Of a DNA stretch of 64,000 nucleotides, positions 50,304 to 59,422 are shown piece after piece. The notes under the pieces were generated by a model. The model was not told where the DNA came from and ran no database searches. It was given only the letters and a program-made list of their open reading frames with translations. Position numbers and translations under genes: made by a program. Positions within the stretch are counted from its first letter, which is position 1; the number at the start of each line of letters is the position of its first letter. This DNA comes from a bacterium (lineage in GTDB: Bacteria > Armatimonadota > Fimbriimonadia > Fimbriimonadales > Fimbriimonadaceae): assembly GCA_027483535.1 (NCBI GenBank), contig JAIXUN010000002.1:806001-870000 (forward strand). The letters run 5' to 3'.

Positions 50304-52163
50304 TTGCTACGAACTCACCTTGCTCAACTGTTGCGATCCGTTCTGGAGGCGCTTATTGCCTCGGGCGACCTCTCGGCCGACGTTCGAAACGTCGCGATCG
50401 AGATCGCAGACCCGAAGAACCCCGAGCACGGTGATTTCGCGACCAACTTTGCGATGGTTGCCTCCAAAGTGGCGGGGTTGAACCCACGCGCCCTTGCGGA
50501 AAAACTTCTTCCTGGGCTCCAAGCAGCCGAAGAGGTCGAGACGGTGGAGATTGCAGGACCGGGGTTCATCAACCTTCGGTTGAAGCGAGAATTCGTCGCC
50601 TCGTACGTGGGTCGAGTGCTCGAACTGGGTCCGGAAGGACTGCGAACGGAAGGGAAGGTTTCTCAGCCTAAGAAGATCAACGTCGAGTTCGTTTCGGTAA
50701 ACCCGAACGGGCCGATCACCATCGGTTCGGGGCGAGGCGCGGCATTTGGTTCGACCCTCTGCAACGTTCTCGATGCGGTTGGGAACTCGGTCCACCGCGA
50801 GTACTACATCAACGACGGTGTGAACTCGGAGCAGATGCGGCTCTTCGCCGTTTCGGTTCAGGCGCTGGTCAACGGTCAGCCCGTGCCGGACAACGGGTAC
50901 AAGGGCGACTACGTTCACGCGGTGGCAGATCGGGTGAAAACGGAATCTCCTGAAGCCGCCACCCAGGATGTGGCGTGGTTCCAGCAGAAGTCGCAGGACC
51001 TCATGATCGACGCTCAGCGAACCGCTCTCGCGGCATTCGGAGTCGTTTTCAACACGTGGTTCAGCGAGCAATCTCTTCACAACGCGGGGGTGGTGGAGAC
51101 CTGCATGAAAGAGATGGTGAGCAAGGGCGTTGCCGATGATGAGCCTTACCGAACCAAACTGAAACTCGGAAAGGGCGGGAAGGTCGAAGAGACGTTAAAA
51201 GAAGAGCAACCCGTGGACGAGGACGATGCGGCGGGATCGGAACGAACAGTTTGGCTGCGATCGACCAAGTTCGGCGACGACCAAGACCGCGTGCTTCGAC
51301 GAAAAGACGGTCGACTCACTTACATCGCCAGCGATGTCGCGTACCACGCGGATAAGTTCAATCGACCTGCCGATGCCGACAAGCTGATCACGATTCTGGG
51401 ACCCGACCACCACGGCTACATCGGTCGGTTGCAGGCTGTCGTCGCGGCGAACCTCTTGAAGGGCGATGCCTCGAGCGAAGAGGCTTGCGCGGCGGCTCTG
51501 TCCGAATCGAAAGAGCGACTCGAGGTGCTGATCTACCAGTTGGTGCGATTCCTGAAAGATGGTCAACCCGCGCCGATGCGAAAGCGCGACGGCAACATCT
51601 ACGCGATCCTGGACCTCATCGAGGAAATTGGTCGAAAGATGAGACCGGAGGGGACGCTTGCCGAGCAGCATGAAGCGGGTCGAGACGTGGCTCGATTCTT
51701 CTACTTGATGCGCCACCACGACACCACTTTTGACTTCGATCTCGACCTAGCCGAAAAGCAAAGCGATGAGAATCCGGTGTTTTACGTCCAGTACGCACAC
51801 GCGCGGATTTGCTCGATTCTGGCCAAGGGCTCCGAGGCGGGCCTGAAGCCTTCCACGGATGCGCTAAGTTTGCTAAGTCACGATCGGGAGAAGAACCTGA
51901 TTAAGAAGGTGGTCGATCTGCCCGACGAGATGCTTCGGTGCGCCGCCGACTACGGAGTTCACCGATTGGCTACCTTCGCCATTGAACTGGCGCGTGCGTT
52001 CCACGCCTTTTACGATGCTTGCAAGGTGGTTCAGCCCGGCGAACCAGAACTGAGTGCGGCCCGCTTGGCGCTTTGTGAATCGGCGAAGATTGGTCTTGCG
52101 GCGACTCTCGGAGTGCTCGGTGTGAGCACGCCCGAGCGGATGGAGTCTCGTTCTGCATCGTAG
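50304..52163 (+). CDS. argS: arginyl-tRNA synthetase
   Basis: 619-residue class I synthetase charging tRNA-Arg. The N-terminal additional domain is clear in NPEHGDFATNFAMVASKVAG. The HIGH-type signature is unusual, NPNGPITIGSGRGAAFG, where both histidines are replaced (TIGS). The KMSKS equivalent is the weak APMRKRDGNIYAILDLI, normal for this enzyme. The C-terminal anticodon domain has RLATFAIELARAFHAFYDACKV, then LALCESAKIGLAATLGVLGV. Upstream stops force the start to the TTG at 50304 or later; no in-frame ATG is suitable. A small membrane-protein gene and hemW follow. Confidence 0.92.
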   Translation: MLRTHLAQLLRSVLEALIASGDLSADVRNVAIEIADPKNPEHGDFATNFAMVASKVAGLNPRALAEKLLPGLQAAEEVETVEIAGPGFINLRLKREFVASYVGRVLELGPEGLRTEGKVSQPKKINVEFVSVNPNGPITIGSGRGAAFGSTLCNVLDAVGNSVHREYYINDGVNSEQMRLFAVSVQALVNGQPVPDNGYKGDYVHAVADRVKTESPEAATQDVAWFQQKSQDLMIDAQRTALAAFGVVFNTWFSEQSLHNAGVVETCMKEMVSKGVADDEPYRTKLKLGKGGKVEETLKEEQPVDEDDAAGSERTVWLRSTKFGDDQDRVLRRKDGRLTYIASDVAYHADKFNRPADADKLITILGPDHHGYIGRLQAVVAANLLKGDASSEEACAAALSESKERLEVLIYQLVRFLKDGQPAPMRKRDGNIYAILDLIEEIGRKMRPEGTLAEQHEAGRDVARFFYLMRHHDTTFDFDLDLAEKQSDENPVFYVQYAHARICSILAKGSEAGLKPSTDALSLLSHDREKNLIKKVVDLPDEMLRCAADYGVHRLATFAIELARAFHAFYDACKVVQPGEPELSAARLALCESAKIGLAATLGVLGVSTPERMESRSAS

Positions 52164-52175
52164 TGAAGAGTTGCG

Positions 52176-52352
52176 ATGACAATTCTCAAGACACTTGTCG
52201 GACTGCTCATCGGAGCAAGTGCGGGTTACGGCTACCACATCCTGATGATCAACTGTAAATCCGAGTGCATCAACGCCAAGATTCCAGCGGTGCCGATTTT
52301 GGTTCTGGGTGTCCTTGGTGCTGTGATCGGCTATCAAGTAGCGGGTAAGTAG
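52176..52352 (+). CDS. 58-residue two-helix membrane protein (resembles DUF6132)
   Basis: Missing from the ORF track because of its length. It reads MTILKTLVGLLIGASAGYGY, then HILMINCKSECINAKIPAVP, then ILVLGVLGAVIGYQVAGK. Two membrane helices flank a short loop with two cysteines (NCKSEC). The pattern G-x-x-x-G-Y-x-Y-x(n)-C-x-x-x-C-x-I resembles the small DUF6132 membrane proteins, whose function is unknown. GAAGAG lies about 8 bases before the ATG. It sits 12 bases after argS and 7 bases before the hemW start, so the three genes form one transcript. Confidence 0.6.
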   Translation: MTILKTLVGLLIGASAGYGYHILMINCKSECINAKIPAVPILVLGVLGAVIGYQVAGK

Positions 52353-52359
52353 GTCGCGT

Positions 52360-53520
52360 TTGGATTCGATTGCGGTTTACGTTCACACCCCTTTCTGCCC
52401 GAGTAAGTGCGGATACTGTGACTTCAACAGTTACGCCATGTCGGGCGAGATTGTGGAACGAACCACCGCCGCGACGATCCGAGAGATTCTGCAATCGCCC
52501 TTGCGGGGGATACCCGCAAAAACGATTTTCCTCGGCGGAGGAACGCCCACCTTTCTTAGTGGCGAACAACTCCACCGCATCCTAGACGCGATTCGGGAGG
52601 TTCATCCTCCCGCCGAGGGATGCGAAATCACCAGCGAGGCCAACCCCGGCACAGTCGACATTCCAAAGTTCTCGGCGATGATTGCGGCGGGCTTCAACCG
52701 GATTTCGCTCGGCGCGCAAAGCTTTGTTGATGACGACCTGATTCGGCTCGACCGGGTTCATAAAGCAGCCGAGATCGACCGAGCGGTCACTGCGGCTCGC
52801 GAGGCGGGCTTTACGAACCTCAACCTCGACCTGATGTTCGCCCTTCCTGGTCAATCTATGCAAGGATGGCGTCGAAACTTAGACAAAGCGTTGAGTTTGG
52901 AGCCCGACCACCTGAGTCTTTACTGTCTCACCATCGAGCCGAACACCGCATTTTATCGGCAGGTTCAGCGGGGTCAACTCGACCTCCCGGAGGACGATGC
53001 GCAGGTGGACATGTACGATCGGTGCGTGGAGCAAACCGCAAAACTCGGCTTTCAGCAGTACGAGATTTCTAACTTCGCCAAGCCCGGGCACGAGTGCCAA
53101 CACAACCTTTGCTACTGGGAGAGTGAGCCTTACGCGGGCTACGGTCCGGGAGCTGTGGGAGCAATCCCCGGCGCGGCGTTTGCGGCCCTGAATGGGAAAC
53201 ACGCGGAGGCAACGCGCGTTCGATACACCAACCTCAAGCATCCCGAAAGGTACTGTGCGGCGATCGAGGGCGGGCAGCTTCTGGCGTTTGAATCGGAAGC
53301 TCTCGAACCTGAAACGCTCCGGCTGGAGCGAATCATGCTCGGCATCCGGTTGAACCAAGGGGTCCGGATCGAAGCGTTGAAAACAGAAGGGATCGAACTC
53401 GGGGAGAAGTCACTCCGGAAGGTTTTTGAACTGGGTTGGATCGAACCGTATGAAGAAAGATTGAAGCTCACGGCTGCGGGGCGACACTTTTGTTCGGAAG
53501 TTGCTCTTGAACTGGCATAA
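52360..53520 (+). CDS. hemW: HemW-like radical SAM protein
   Basis: 386-residue radical SAM enzyme. The cluster motif is CPSKCGYCDFNSY with the extra residues of the coproporphyrinogen-dehydrogenase-like family, followed by TIFLGGGTPTFLS, EITSEANPGTVD and GFNRISLGAQSF. The C-terminal HemN domain shows GHECQHNLCYWESEPYAGYGPGAVG. HemW binds heme and delivers it to respiratory proteins; true HemN oxidases carry a different N-terminal extension, which is missing here. The start is a TTG (MDSIAVYVHTPFC) that gives the usual short lead before the cluster. Confidence 0.9.
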   Translation: MDSIAVYVHTPFCPSKCGYCDFNSYAMSGEIVERTTAATIREILQSPLRGIPAKTIFLGGGTPTFLSGEQLHRILDAIREVHPPAEGCEITSEANPGTVDIPKFSAMIAAGFNRISLGAQSFVDDDLIRLDRVHKAAEIDRAVTAAREAGFTNLNLDLMFALPGQSMQGWRRNLDKALSLEPDHLSLYCLTIEPNTAFYRQVQRGQLDLPEDDAQVDMYDRCVEQTAKLGFQQYEISNFAKPGHECQHNLCYWESEPYAGYGPGAVGAIPGAAFAALNGKHAEATRVRYTNLKHPERYCAAIEGGQLLAFESEALEPETLRLERIMLGIRLNQGVRIEALKTEGIELGEKSLRKVFELGWIEPYEERLKLTAAGRHFCSEVALELA

Positions 53521-53532
53521 AACTTTTTCCAG

Positions 53533-53555
53533 CTGCGAGTTTGTCGCAGTATAGT
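53533..53555 (+). promoter_or_regulatory. inverted repeat abutting a -10-like box before a PEP-CTERM gene
   Basis: CTGCGA-N5-TCGCAG (53533-53549) is directly followed by TATAGT (53550-53555), 39 bases before the start codon. A good -35 is not evident. The dyad may be an operator overlapping the promoter, or a weak hairpin ending hemW. Confidence 0.3.
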
Positions 53556-53594
53556 GACTGCAGGACCGCACTTTTGCGGGCTGCGTGATCTCGA

Positions 53595-54182
53595 ATGCTT
53601 TTCAGGAATCTATCCCTTTTGGCCCTTGGCCTCGTTGCTGTTTCCGCTCAAGCCGGCACTCTCACAGGGAATGTCAACGTCGATGACGAGTTCGACGCGT
53701 ACATCAGCACCAGCGACTCCGTCGTCGGCACCTTGATCGGTTCCGGTACCAGTTGGCCAACCACCTATACGTTTTCAACCACGTTGAACCCAGGGCAGGA
53801 CTACTACCTGCACATTGCCGCAAAAGATAACGCATCGCCCGCTGGTTTTCTTGGTCAATTCTCGCTGACAACTACCGACCACACGTTCGTGAACGGTGGC
53901 CAGTACATGCTCACGCAACCAAGCACCTTTAAGGTCAGTTCCACTGCCTTTGGCGGACCTTATGTGACCCCGGTCGACCTTGGTGCGAACGGTGTTGGCC
54001 CTTGGGGAAATCGCACGGGCGTGGATAGCACTGCGCGCTGGATCTGGAACCCGGATACAACATCTGGTCGGCAGTTCTTCTCTACAAAGATCACCGCGGC
54101 CGTTCCGGAACCCGCCTCGGGAGCGATTCTTGCCGGCCTCCTCGGCGTTTGGATTCGACGAAAGAAGAAAGCTACTCGCTAA
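53595..54182 (+). CDS. PEP-CTERM sorting-domain protein
   Basis: 195-residue exported protein: signal peptide (MLFRNLSLLALGLVAVSAQAG), a beta-rich domain (TYTFSTTLNPGQDYYLHIAA) and the sorting tail AVPEPASGAILAGLLGVWI with a basic end RRKKKATR. The short domain with aromatic YYLHI strands could bind polysaccharide, but no family was recognised. It is the PEP-CTERM protein closest to the sugar-nucleotide and exosortase genes. Its end overlaps the convergent glycosyltransferase gene by 11 bases. Confidence 0.87.
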   Translation: MLFRNLSLLALGLVAVSAQAGTLTGNVNVDDEFDAYISTSDSVVGTLIGSGTSWPTTYTFSTTLNPGQDYYLHIAAKDNASPAGFLGQFSLTTTDHTFVNGGQYMLTQPSTFKVSSTAFGGPYVTPVDLGANGVGPWGNRTGVDSTARWIWNPDTTSGRQFFSTKITAAVPEPASGAILAGLLGVWIRRKKKATR

Positions 54183-55380
54183 GGAGCGATCCATAAATCT
54201 CGGTTAGCTGACCGATGTAGTTTGAGACGGAATAGGGGGCTTGCCAAAAACGACGGTGAGCCTCCTTTCCATATTTTTGGGCCTCAGAAACGGTGGTTTC
54301 CCGGAGAACTTGGGCAAGGCTTTCGGGGTCTGCCATTCGGAACCAACGACCATTCACCCGATCTTCCACAAACTCGGTAGCGGCGCAGCCCTCGCTTACG
54401 ATGCCAGGGAGTCCTTGGCTCAGCGCATCCAAGATCGCAAGTCCGGCGGTTTCATACCATCGAGACGGCATCACCACCGCTCGTGATGTGCGGACCTTCT
54501 CGATCACTTCCGATTGCGAAAGCCATCCGGTGATCTCCGCATTCGGGTTGGCTGCCTTCACCTTCTCAAGTTCTGGTCCATCGCCGATAAACCGAACCGG
54601 GACGCCCGCCATCTTGGCGGCTTCGGCAAGGGTCACCGGGTCCTTTTCCGGCTGCATCCGACCCACAAACGTAAACGGTGATCCTTCTTTGATCTCAGCC
54701 GGACCTCGGTCGGTTGCGGTGACAGGGTTATAAACCACGTCGACTTTCGCATTCGCGGGGAGATATTTGGTCAGGATCTTCTTCGAAAACTCGGAGACGG
54801 CAACGTAACGATCCACGCGGCCCGTCACGTTCTTGGATCGGACAACCATTCCTCGTCCCATCTGCATGGCTTTCATTGGCCAGCCATTCTTGGTGCATTG
54901 GGTTTTGAAACACGCGCCCGAAAAAGGATCGAGAGTGCAGATCGAACGGGATTCGAAGTTATAGAAGCTTGTGTTCGGGCATGCCAAGCCAAAGTCGTGG
55001 AGGGTTAAGACCGTCTTGAAACCGTGGGCGAAGGTCTCCTCCATCACCGAGGTGCTGAGGATGCGCCGGAAAGAGTGGACGTGGACGACGGTTTCAGCAG
55101 GGTCAAAGTCGTTGAGAAAGGTCGACCAATGCGAGCGGGCGTCTCGATTCCAGAAGAATCGTTTGAGCAGTTCTTTTTTGCTCGCGGTGTGATAGGCATC
55201 GGTGAGGTTGAGCGTTTGGGCGTTCATCCCCTGATCGACGATGAGCGGATCAAGCGCACCCTCTGCCCCAAAGAAGGAACTGTCGAACCCGCCTTTGGCG
55301 AGTTCGACAGCCGTCGTGATAGCGACCTTTTCGGCGCCTCCAGAAATAGAGGCACCGTCGCAGAGGGTGATAATCCGCAC
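54172..55380 (-). CDS. GT4-family glycosyltransferase
   Basis: 402-residue glycosyltransferase of the GT-B fold. The N-terminal domain opens RIITLCDGASISGGAEKVAI, the glycine-rich acceptor side. The donor domain shows DVVYNPVTATDRG, FTFVGRMQPEKDPVTLAEAAK, PVRFIGDGPELEKVKAANP and the E-x7-E-like segment RWYETAGLAILDALSQGLPGIVSE. It would add a sugar from a nucleotide donor to a lipid-linked or glycan acceptor at the cytoplasmic membrane. The UDP-glucose dehydrogenase gene ends 2 bases upstream on the same strand, so UDP-glucuronate is a plausible donor. Confidence 0.9.
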   Translation of the reverse strand: MRIITLCDGASISGGAEKVAITTAVELAKGGFDSSFFGAEGALDPLIVDQGMNAQTLNLTDAYHTASKKELLKRFFWNRDARSHWSTFLNDFDPAETVVHVHSFRRILSTSVMEETFAHGFKTVLTLHDFGLACPNTSFYNFESRSICTLDPFSGACFKTQCTKNGWPMKAMQMGRGMVVRSKNVTGRVDRYVAVSEFSKKILTKYLPANAKVDVVYNPVTATDRGPAEIKEGSPFTFVGRMQPEKDPVTLAEAAKMAGVPVRFIGDGPELEKVKAANPNAEITGWLSQSEVIEKVRTSRAVVMPSRWYETAGLAILDALSQGLPGIVSEGCAATEFVEDRVNGRWFRMADPESLAQVLRETTVSEAQKYGKEAHRRFWQAPYSVSNYIGQLTEIYGSLLSE

Positions 55381-55382
55381 GA

Positions 55383-56675
55383 TTATCGGCTACCGATGGT
55401 GTGGTACTCGAAGCCTGCTTCTTCAGCTTGCTTTCGAGTGTAGATGCGCCGACCGTCGAACAGAATCTTGCCCTTGCAGGAAGACGCCAGTCGGTCGAGG
55501 CTCAATTGCCGGAACTCGTTCCACTCGGTGACCACCACAATGGCATCGGCGTTTGCCGGGATCTCGTAAACGCTTTGAACGTAGGTGATGTCCGGGTAGA
55601 TCTCGCGGACGTTCTCTTCAGCAACTGGATCGTAGGCGCGGATGAAGCCACCCGACTTCAGGACGCGATCGATGATGACCAGTGCCTTCGCGTCTCGAAT
55701 GTCGTCCGTATTCGGCTTGAACGCAAGGCCCATCAGACCAATGGTCTTGCCCTCGAAGCCGCCGAGTCTCTTTTCGAGTCGATCGATGAAAGCGTGGGTT
55801 TGGTCTTCGTTGATCTGGATGACTTCGTTCATCAGACCGAAGTCGTATCCGAATCGCTCCGCCGTCTTGACCATTCCTTGAACGTCCTTGGGGAAGCAAC
55901 TTCCACCCCATCCAAGACCCGCACTGAGGAACTGCTTGCCGATTCGAGCATCGGAACCCATTCCACGAGCCACGTCGGCGACGTTGGCATCGCAAAGCTC
56001 GCAGATTCGGCTGAGAGCGTTGATGAAGCTGATCTTCATCGCGAGGAAGCTGTTAGCGCCGTACTTGATCAGCTCTGCCGAGTTGAGGTCGGTAACGATC
56101 ATCGGTGCTTCGAGGGTCGCGTAAAGCTCAACCAGTTTAATGGCCGCTTCCTTTCGCTTTGCTCCGATGACGATTCGGTCGGGGCGGAGGGTATCGGAGA
56201 TGGCAGAACCTTCTCGAAGGAATTCTGGGTTGCTGACCACGTCGAACAGTTCAGGGTCGGCACCTTGTTCGCGGAGGATGTTCTCGACCATGTCCCCTGA
56301 GCCCACGGGAACGGTGGACTTGTTGACGACCACGGTCGGCTTATCGATCGCCTTTCCGATGGCGGTGGCAACGGCTCGAACGGCGGTGAGGTCGGGAGTC
56401 CCGTCCTCGGCAGGAGGCGTTCCAACCGCGATGTAAACGATTTCGGAGGCCTTCACAGCTGCCGCAATGTCATCGGTGACGGTGAAGTTGCCGCTCTTGA
56501 GCCCTCGCTTCAGCAGTTCTTCGACGCCCGGTTCGTAGATGGGTGGTTGCCCCTTTCGGAGCATCTCCAACTTACGCTGATCCTTATCGACACAAATGAC
56601 CTGATTTCCAAGATCGGCCAAAACAACGCCGGTAACAAGCCCGACGTACCCTGTTCCCACTACGGCAACTTTCAT
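55383..56675 (-). CDS. ugd: UDP-glucose 6-dehydrogenase
   Basis: 430-residue enzyme oxidising UDP-glucose to UDP-glucuronate with two NAD. The Rossmann start is MKVAVVGTGYVGLVTGVVLAD, the NAD-linked strand is VYIAVGTPPAEDG, and VVNKSTVPVGSGD, VVSNPEFLREGSAI and the central helix ELIKYGANSFLAMKISFINAL are family blocks. The catalytic cysteine is in LGWGGSCFPKD. The C-terminal NDP-binding part has LMGLAFKPNTDDIRDA. It is operon-linked with the glycosyltransferase and lies divergent to the decarboxylase that uses its product. Confidence 0.96.
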   Translation of the reverse strand: MKVAVVGTGYVGLVTGVVLADLGNQVICVDKDQRKLEMLRKGQPPIYEPGVEELLKRGLKSGNFTVTDDIAAAVKASEIVYIAVGTPPAEDGTPDLTAVRAVATAIGKAIDKPTVVVNKSTVPVGSGDMVENILREQGADPELFDVVSNPEFLREGSAISDTLRPDRIVIGAKRKEAAIKLVELYATLEAPMIVTDLNSAELIKYGANSFLAMKISFINALSRICELCDANVADVARGMGSDARIGKQFLSAGLGWGGSCFPKDVQGMVKTAERFGYDFGLMNEVIQINEDQTHAFIDRLEKRLGGFEGKTIGLMGLAFKPNTDDIRDAKALVIIDRVLKSGGFIRAYDPVAEENVREIYPDITYVQSVYEIPANADAIVVVTEWNEFRQLSLDRLASSCKGKILFDGRRIYTRKQAEEAGFEYHTIGSR

Positions 56676-57023
56676 TTTTTACACCAGAGGTTCGCACCAA
56701 GATCAACGAGAGCCTCCGCGCACGTCGTCGAAATCGGAAACGGTGCCGGTTTTGATCCACTTCGTTGAGTGAACCTTTCGTAGCACCAATTCTATTGTGG
56801 CAATTGTTGTGCCGGTTTCCACGTTTCCGTGCTCAATGCTTAACTTCCTTGGAGGCTATGGCACCTAAAGTCCAAAACTTATGCCGGTTCCAAGGCTGAA
56901 AGGGTTGCTTGGTTTTGTTAAGAGCCTCTGTTCGCTCTGAGGACTCAATTCGAATGTTGCCGAACATTTTAGGCATACTGGATCGGAAGTCGGATGTCTA
57001 AGGACTCCCGATTAGAAAGGAAC
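56676..57023. other. divergent intergenic region between ugd and the UDP-glucuronate decarboxylase gene
   Basis: No gene is supported here. It should hold both promoters. The stretch TTGCCGAACATTTTAGGCATACT (around 56957-56980) has -35-like and -10-like halves but a too-short spacer. No CRP-like dyad like those at 25, 32 and 39 kb was found. Confidence 0.4.
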
Positions 57024-57953
57024 ATGCGAGTAGTTGTAACGGGGGGCGCGGGGTTTTTAGGTTCGCATTTATCGGACCTTCTTTTGAGTAAGGGGCACGA
57101 GGTTGTTATTGTTGACAACGTCATCACCGGGGCGTGGAAGAACGTAGCGCACCTTGACGGACGCAAAGATGTTGTCAAGATTGAGCAGGATGTCTCTTTG
57201 CCGTTCGATGTCGATGGTCCGGTGGACTTCGTCGCTCACTTTGCCAGCCCGGCTAGTCCCGTCGACTTCCAAAAGATTCCGTTTGATGTGTTGCGAGTTG
57301 GCTCGCACGGAACGGAAAACTCATTGAACCTTGCCGAGCGCAAGGGCGCCAAGTTCATTGTTGCCAGCACAAGCGAGGTGTACGGAGACCCGGAGGTCCA
57401 CCCCCAGCCGGAATCGTACTGGGGCAACGTCAATCCGAACGGAATTCGAGCCGTTTACGACGAAGGAAAGCGCTTTGCCGAAGCCATGACCATGGCCTAT
57501 CACCGGTTCAAGGGGATCGACACGAAGATCATTCGATTCTTCAACACCTACGGACCTCGCATGCGCCTCGACGATGGTCGCGTGGTGCCAAACTTCGTGA
57601 ACCAAGCTCTCCGCGGCGAACCGCTCACGGTTTACGGTGATGGATCGCAGACACGGTCGTTCGGCTACTATGGTGACATTCTCGACTGCGTCTATCGCCT
57701 GATGATGTCGGACCTTAACGATCCGGTGAATATCGGCACGCAGGAAGAGCGGACGATCCTGGAATTTGCGCAGGCGGTTCTGGCGGCGACAGGTTCGAGC
57801 AGCGAAATCGTGTTCATGCCCGCAACAGCGGACGATCCCAAGCAGCGGCGACCAGATACCACTCGGGCGCGGACTCTGCTTGGTTGGGAACCCACAACTT
57901 CGTTGGATGAAGGTCTCAAGCACACGATCGAGTACTTCAAGAATCTTGCATAG
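57024..57953 (+). CDS. UDP-glucuronate decarboxylase (NAD-dependent epimerase/dehydratase family)
   Basis: 309 residues, extended SDR fold. The NAD motif is [36 protein letters not shown] and [15 protein letters not shown] are blocks specific to UDP-xylose synthases, and the catalytic Ser/Tyr-Lys set is [16 protein letters not shown] and [14 protein letters not shown]. It converts UDP-glucuronate to UDP-xylose. The ATG at 57024 with AGAAAGGA upstream is preferred over the track ATG at 56994. Together with the divergent ugd gene it forms a two-step route for exopolysaccharide sugars. Confidence 0.92.
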   Translation: MRVVVTGGAGFLGSHLSDLLLSKGHEVVIVDNVITGAWKNVAHLDGRKDVVKIEQDVSLPFDVDGPVDFVAHFASPASPVDFQKIPFDVLRVGSHGTENSLNLAERKGAKFIVASTSEVYGDPEVHPQPESYWGNVNPNGIRAVYDEGKRFAEAMTMAYHRFKGIDTKIIRFFNTYGPRMRLDDGRVVPNFVNQALRGEPLTVYGDGSQTRSFGYYGDILDCVYRLMMSDLNDPVNIGTQEERTILEFAQAVLAATGSSSEIVFMPATADDPKQRRPDTTRARTLLGWEPTTSLDEGLKHTIEYFKNLA

Positions 57954-58225
57954 GTGCAACTAGATTCTCCGAAATGGGGACTTTGGCAAGAAAAGTGCTG
58001 GCCTAACTGTCAACACTCAATTCTCCCGTGCGGAAGGCTCGACGTCCTTAACACGAGAAGCGTTCGACACGGGAGAAGATTAAAAGCCTGACAGTATCCG
58101 TGCGTACAGGGGTTATCATCCTAGTACAAACCGGGGAATTCTTTCGCGAAGGAAAGCGTTGGAATCGTTTGGCTGATGTTAAGGCGGCAACTGAAACCGT
58201 CGGGTGATGAGGAGAGAGATTGACA

Positions 58226-59422
58226 ATGGATGCTACGGCAGCAACAGACAAGGACGGGCTGATCGAAAGTCCGGCGCAGAATCCGCCCCAAAAAGGGGGA
58301 AGCGTTCTGGACGATGTCTTGGGTTACGCCCAAGATGCGGTGAAATTTTTACGGTCGGTGAACTACAAGGCGATCGTATCGCACTGGGCCTTCCTACCGA
58401 CGTTTTTGATGGTGATCGGATTAGCCGCCGGTTACCGAGAGATGCTTAAGCTTCTCCCGAAGATTTGGCTGAACGACGACTACTACTCGCACGGATTCTT
58501 GGTCCCGGTCATCATCGGCGTCATTCTCTATCGACGGCGAGAAGACTTGAAGGCTCTGCCCAAAAAGAGTGGTTTCGGATCGCCTCTTTCTAGCCTCGTC
58601 GCGGTTGTCGGCGGCGGTCTTATCCTCGCCCTGGTCGCGGGTTATCTCATCATCGCCTACCGCAAGTTCGATGCCCTCGGCATTTGGATTTGGATGGCGA
58701 CGATGCTTGTGCTGGCGTATCCTCTCGGTCAAGGCTTGATGAAGCTGGTGGCCGCCGCGGAAAAGAAGGACGATTCGGCCCTTGCCAACTTTCTCGGAAA
58801 GCCGCTTGTAGCCGTTTTCCTCTTGGCGTTCTTAGCCGTCACCTTTGTCGGCGTGACAGGTCAGTTCTGGGTGATCGCCTCCGTCACCTTCATCCTGTCT
58901 CTCCTCGTTGGCGTCTGGTCGATTCTCGGAGTTCGCTGGTTGCTGGCGATGGCCCTTCCGGTGGGATACCTTGTCTTCGCCCTTCCGGTTTGGCAATCGG
59001 TGATCGATCAAAACACGAACCCGCTGCAGCTAATGTCCACCGACGTTGCCTATGCGTTGCTCAAGGCCGTTGGATTTGAGGCCCGCAAACCCGACTCCAC
59101 GACGATCATCCTTAACAACTTCACTTTAGACGTGGGTGTTCCCTGTAGCGGCATGAAGCTCATGCTGGCCGTCACGGCGTTCACCGCTCTGTTCACCATG
59201 ATCGGAGGGCTCAAGCTCTGGGCGAACCAACTCATGTTCGCCATTGCTCTTCCGTTCTGCTTGTTCATCAACGGTCTCCGAATCATGCTCATCGGCGTGG
59301 TCGGCGATCTCTACGGGTCCGAAGCTGGGCACCAGTTTCACGATTACAGTGGCTACTTGACGCTCATTCTGTGCTTCTATCTGCTGTTCAAATTCGCGAG
59401 GGTATTAGGTTGGAAAGATTGA
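58226..59422 (+). CDS. exosortase (PEP-CTERM sorting transpeptidase) with membrane insertion
   Basis: 398-residue integral membrane protease/transpeptidase. After a ~50-residue polar cytoplasmic lead comes the family start YREMLKLLPKIWLNDDYYSHGFLVP. The catalytic cysteine is in VGVPCSGMKLML, the arginine in LFINGLRIMLIGVV and the histidine in AGHQFHDYSGY. About 70 residues between the early helices and the FALPVWQSVI segment (GLMKLVAAAEKKDD to WVIASVTFILSL) add membrane helices not present in typical exosortases. The ATG at 58226 has GGAGAGAG 7 bases upstream. Its likely substrates are the PEP-CTERM proteins at 31742, 33211 and 53595. Confidence 0.92.
   Translation: MDATAATDKDGLIESPAQNPPQKGGSVLDDVLGYAQDAVKFLRSVNYKAIVSHWAFLPTFLMVIGLAAGYREMLKLLPKIWLNDDYYSHGFLVPVIIGVILYRRREDLKALPKKSGFGSPLSSLVAVVGGGLILALVAGYLIIAYRKFDALGIWIWMATMLVLAYPLGQGLMKLVAAAEKKDDSALANFLGKPLVAVFLLAFLAVTFVGVTGQFWVIASVTFILSLLVGVWSILGVRWLLAMALPVGYLVFALPVWQSVIDQNTNPLQLMSTDVAYALLKAVGFEARKPDSTTIILNNFTLDVGVPCSGMKLMLAVTAFTALFTMIGGLKLWANQLMFAIALPFCLFINGLRIMLIGVVGDLYGSEAGHQFHDYSGYLTLILCFYLLFKFARVLGWKD

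Noticed and set aside
57321-57959. 212-residue minus-strand ORF opposite the UDP-glucuronate decarboxylase gene
   Set aside because: Antisense of a complete SDR enzyme; the translation has no recognisable domain.
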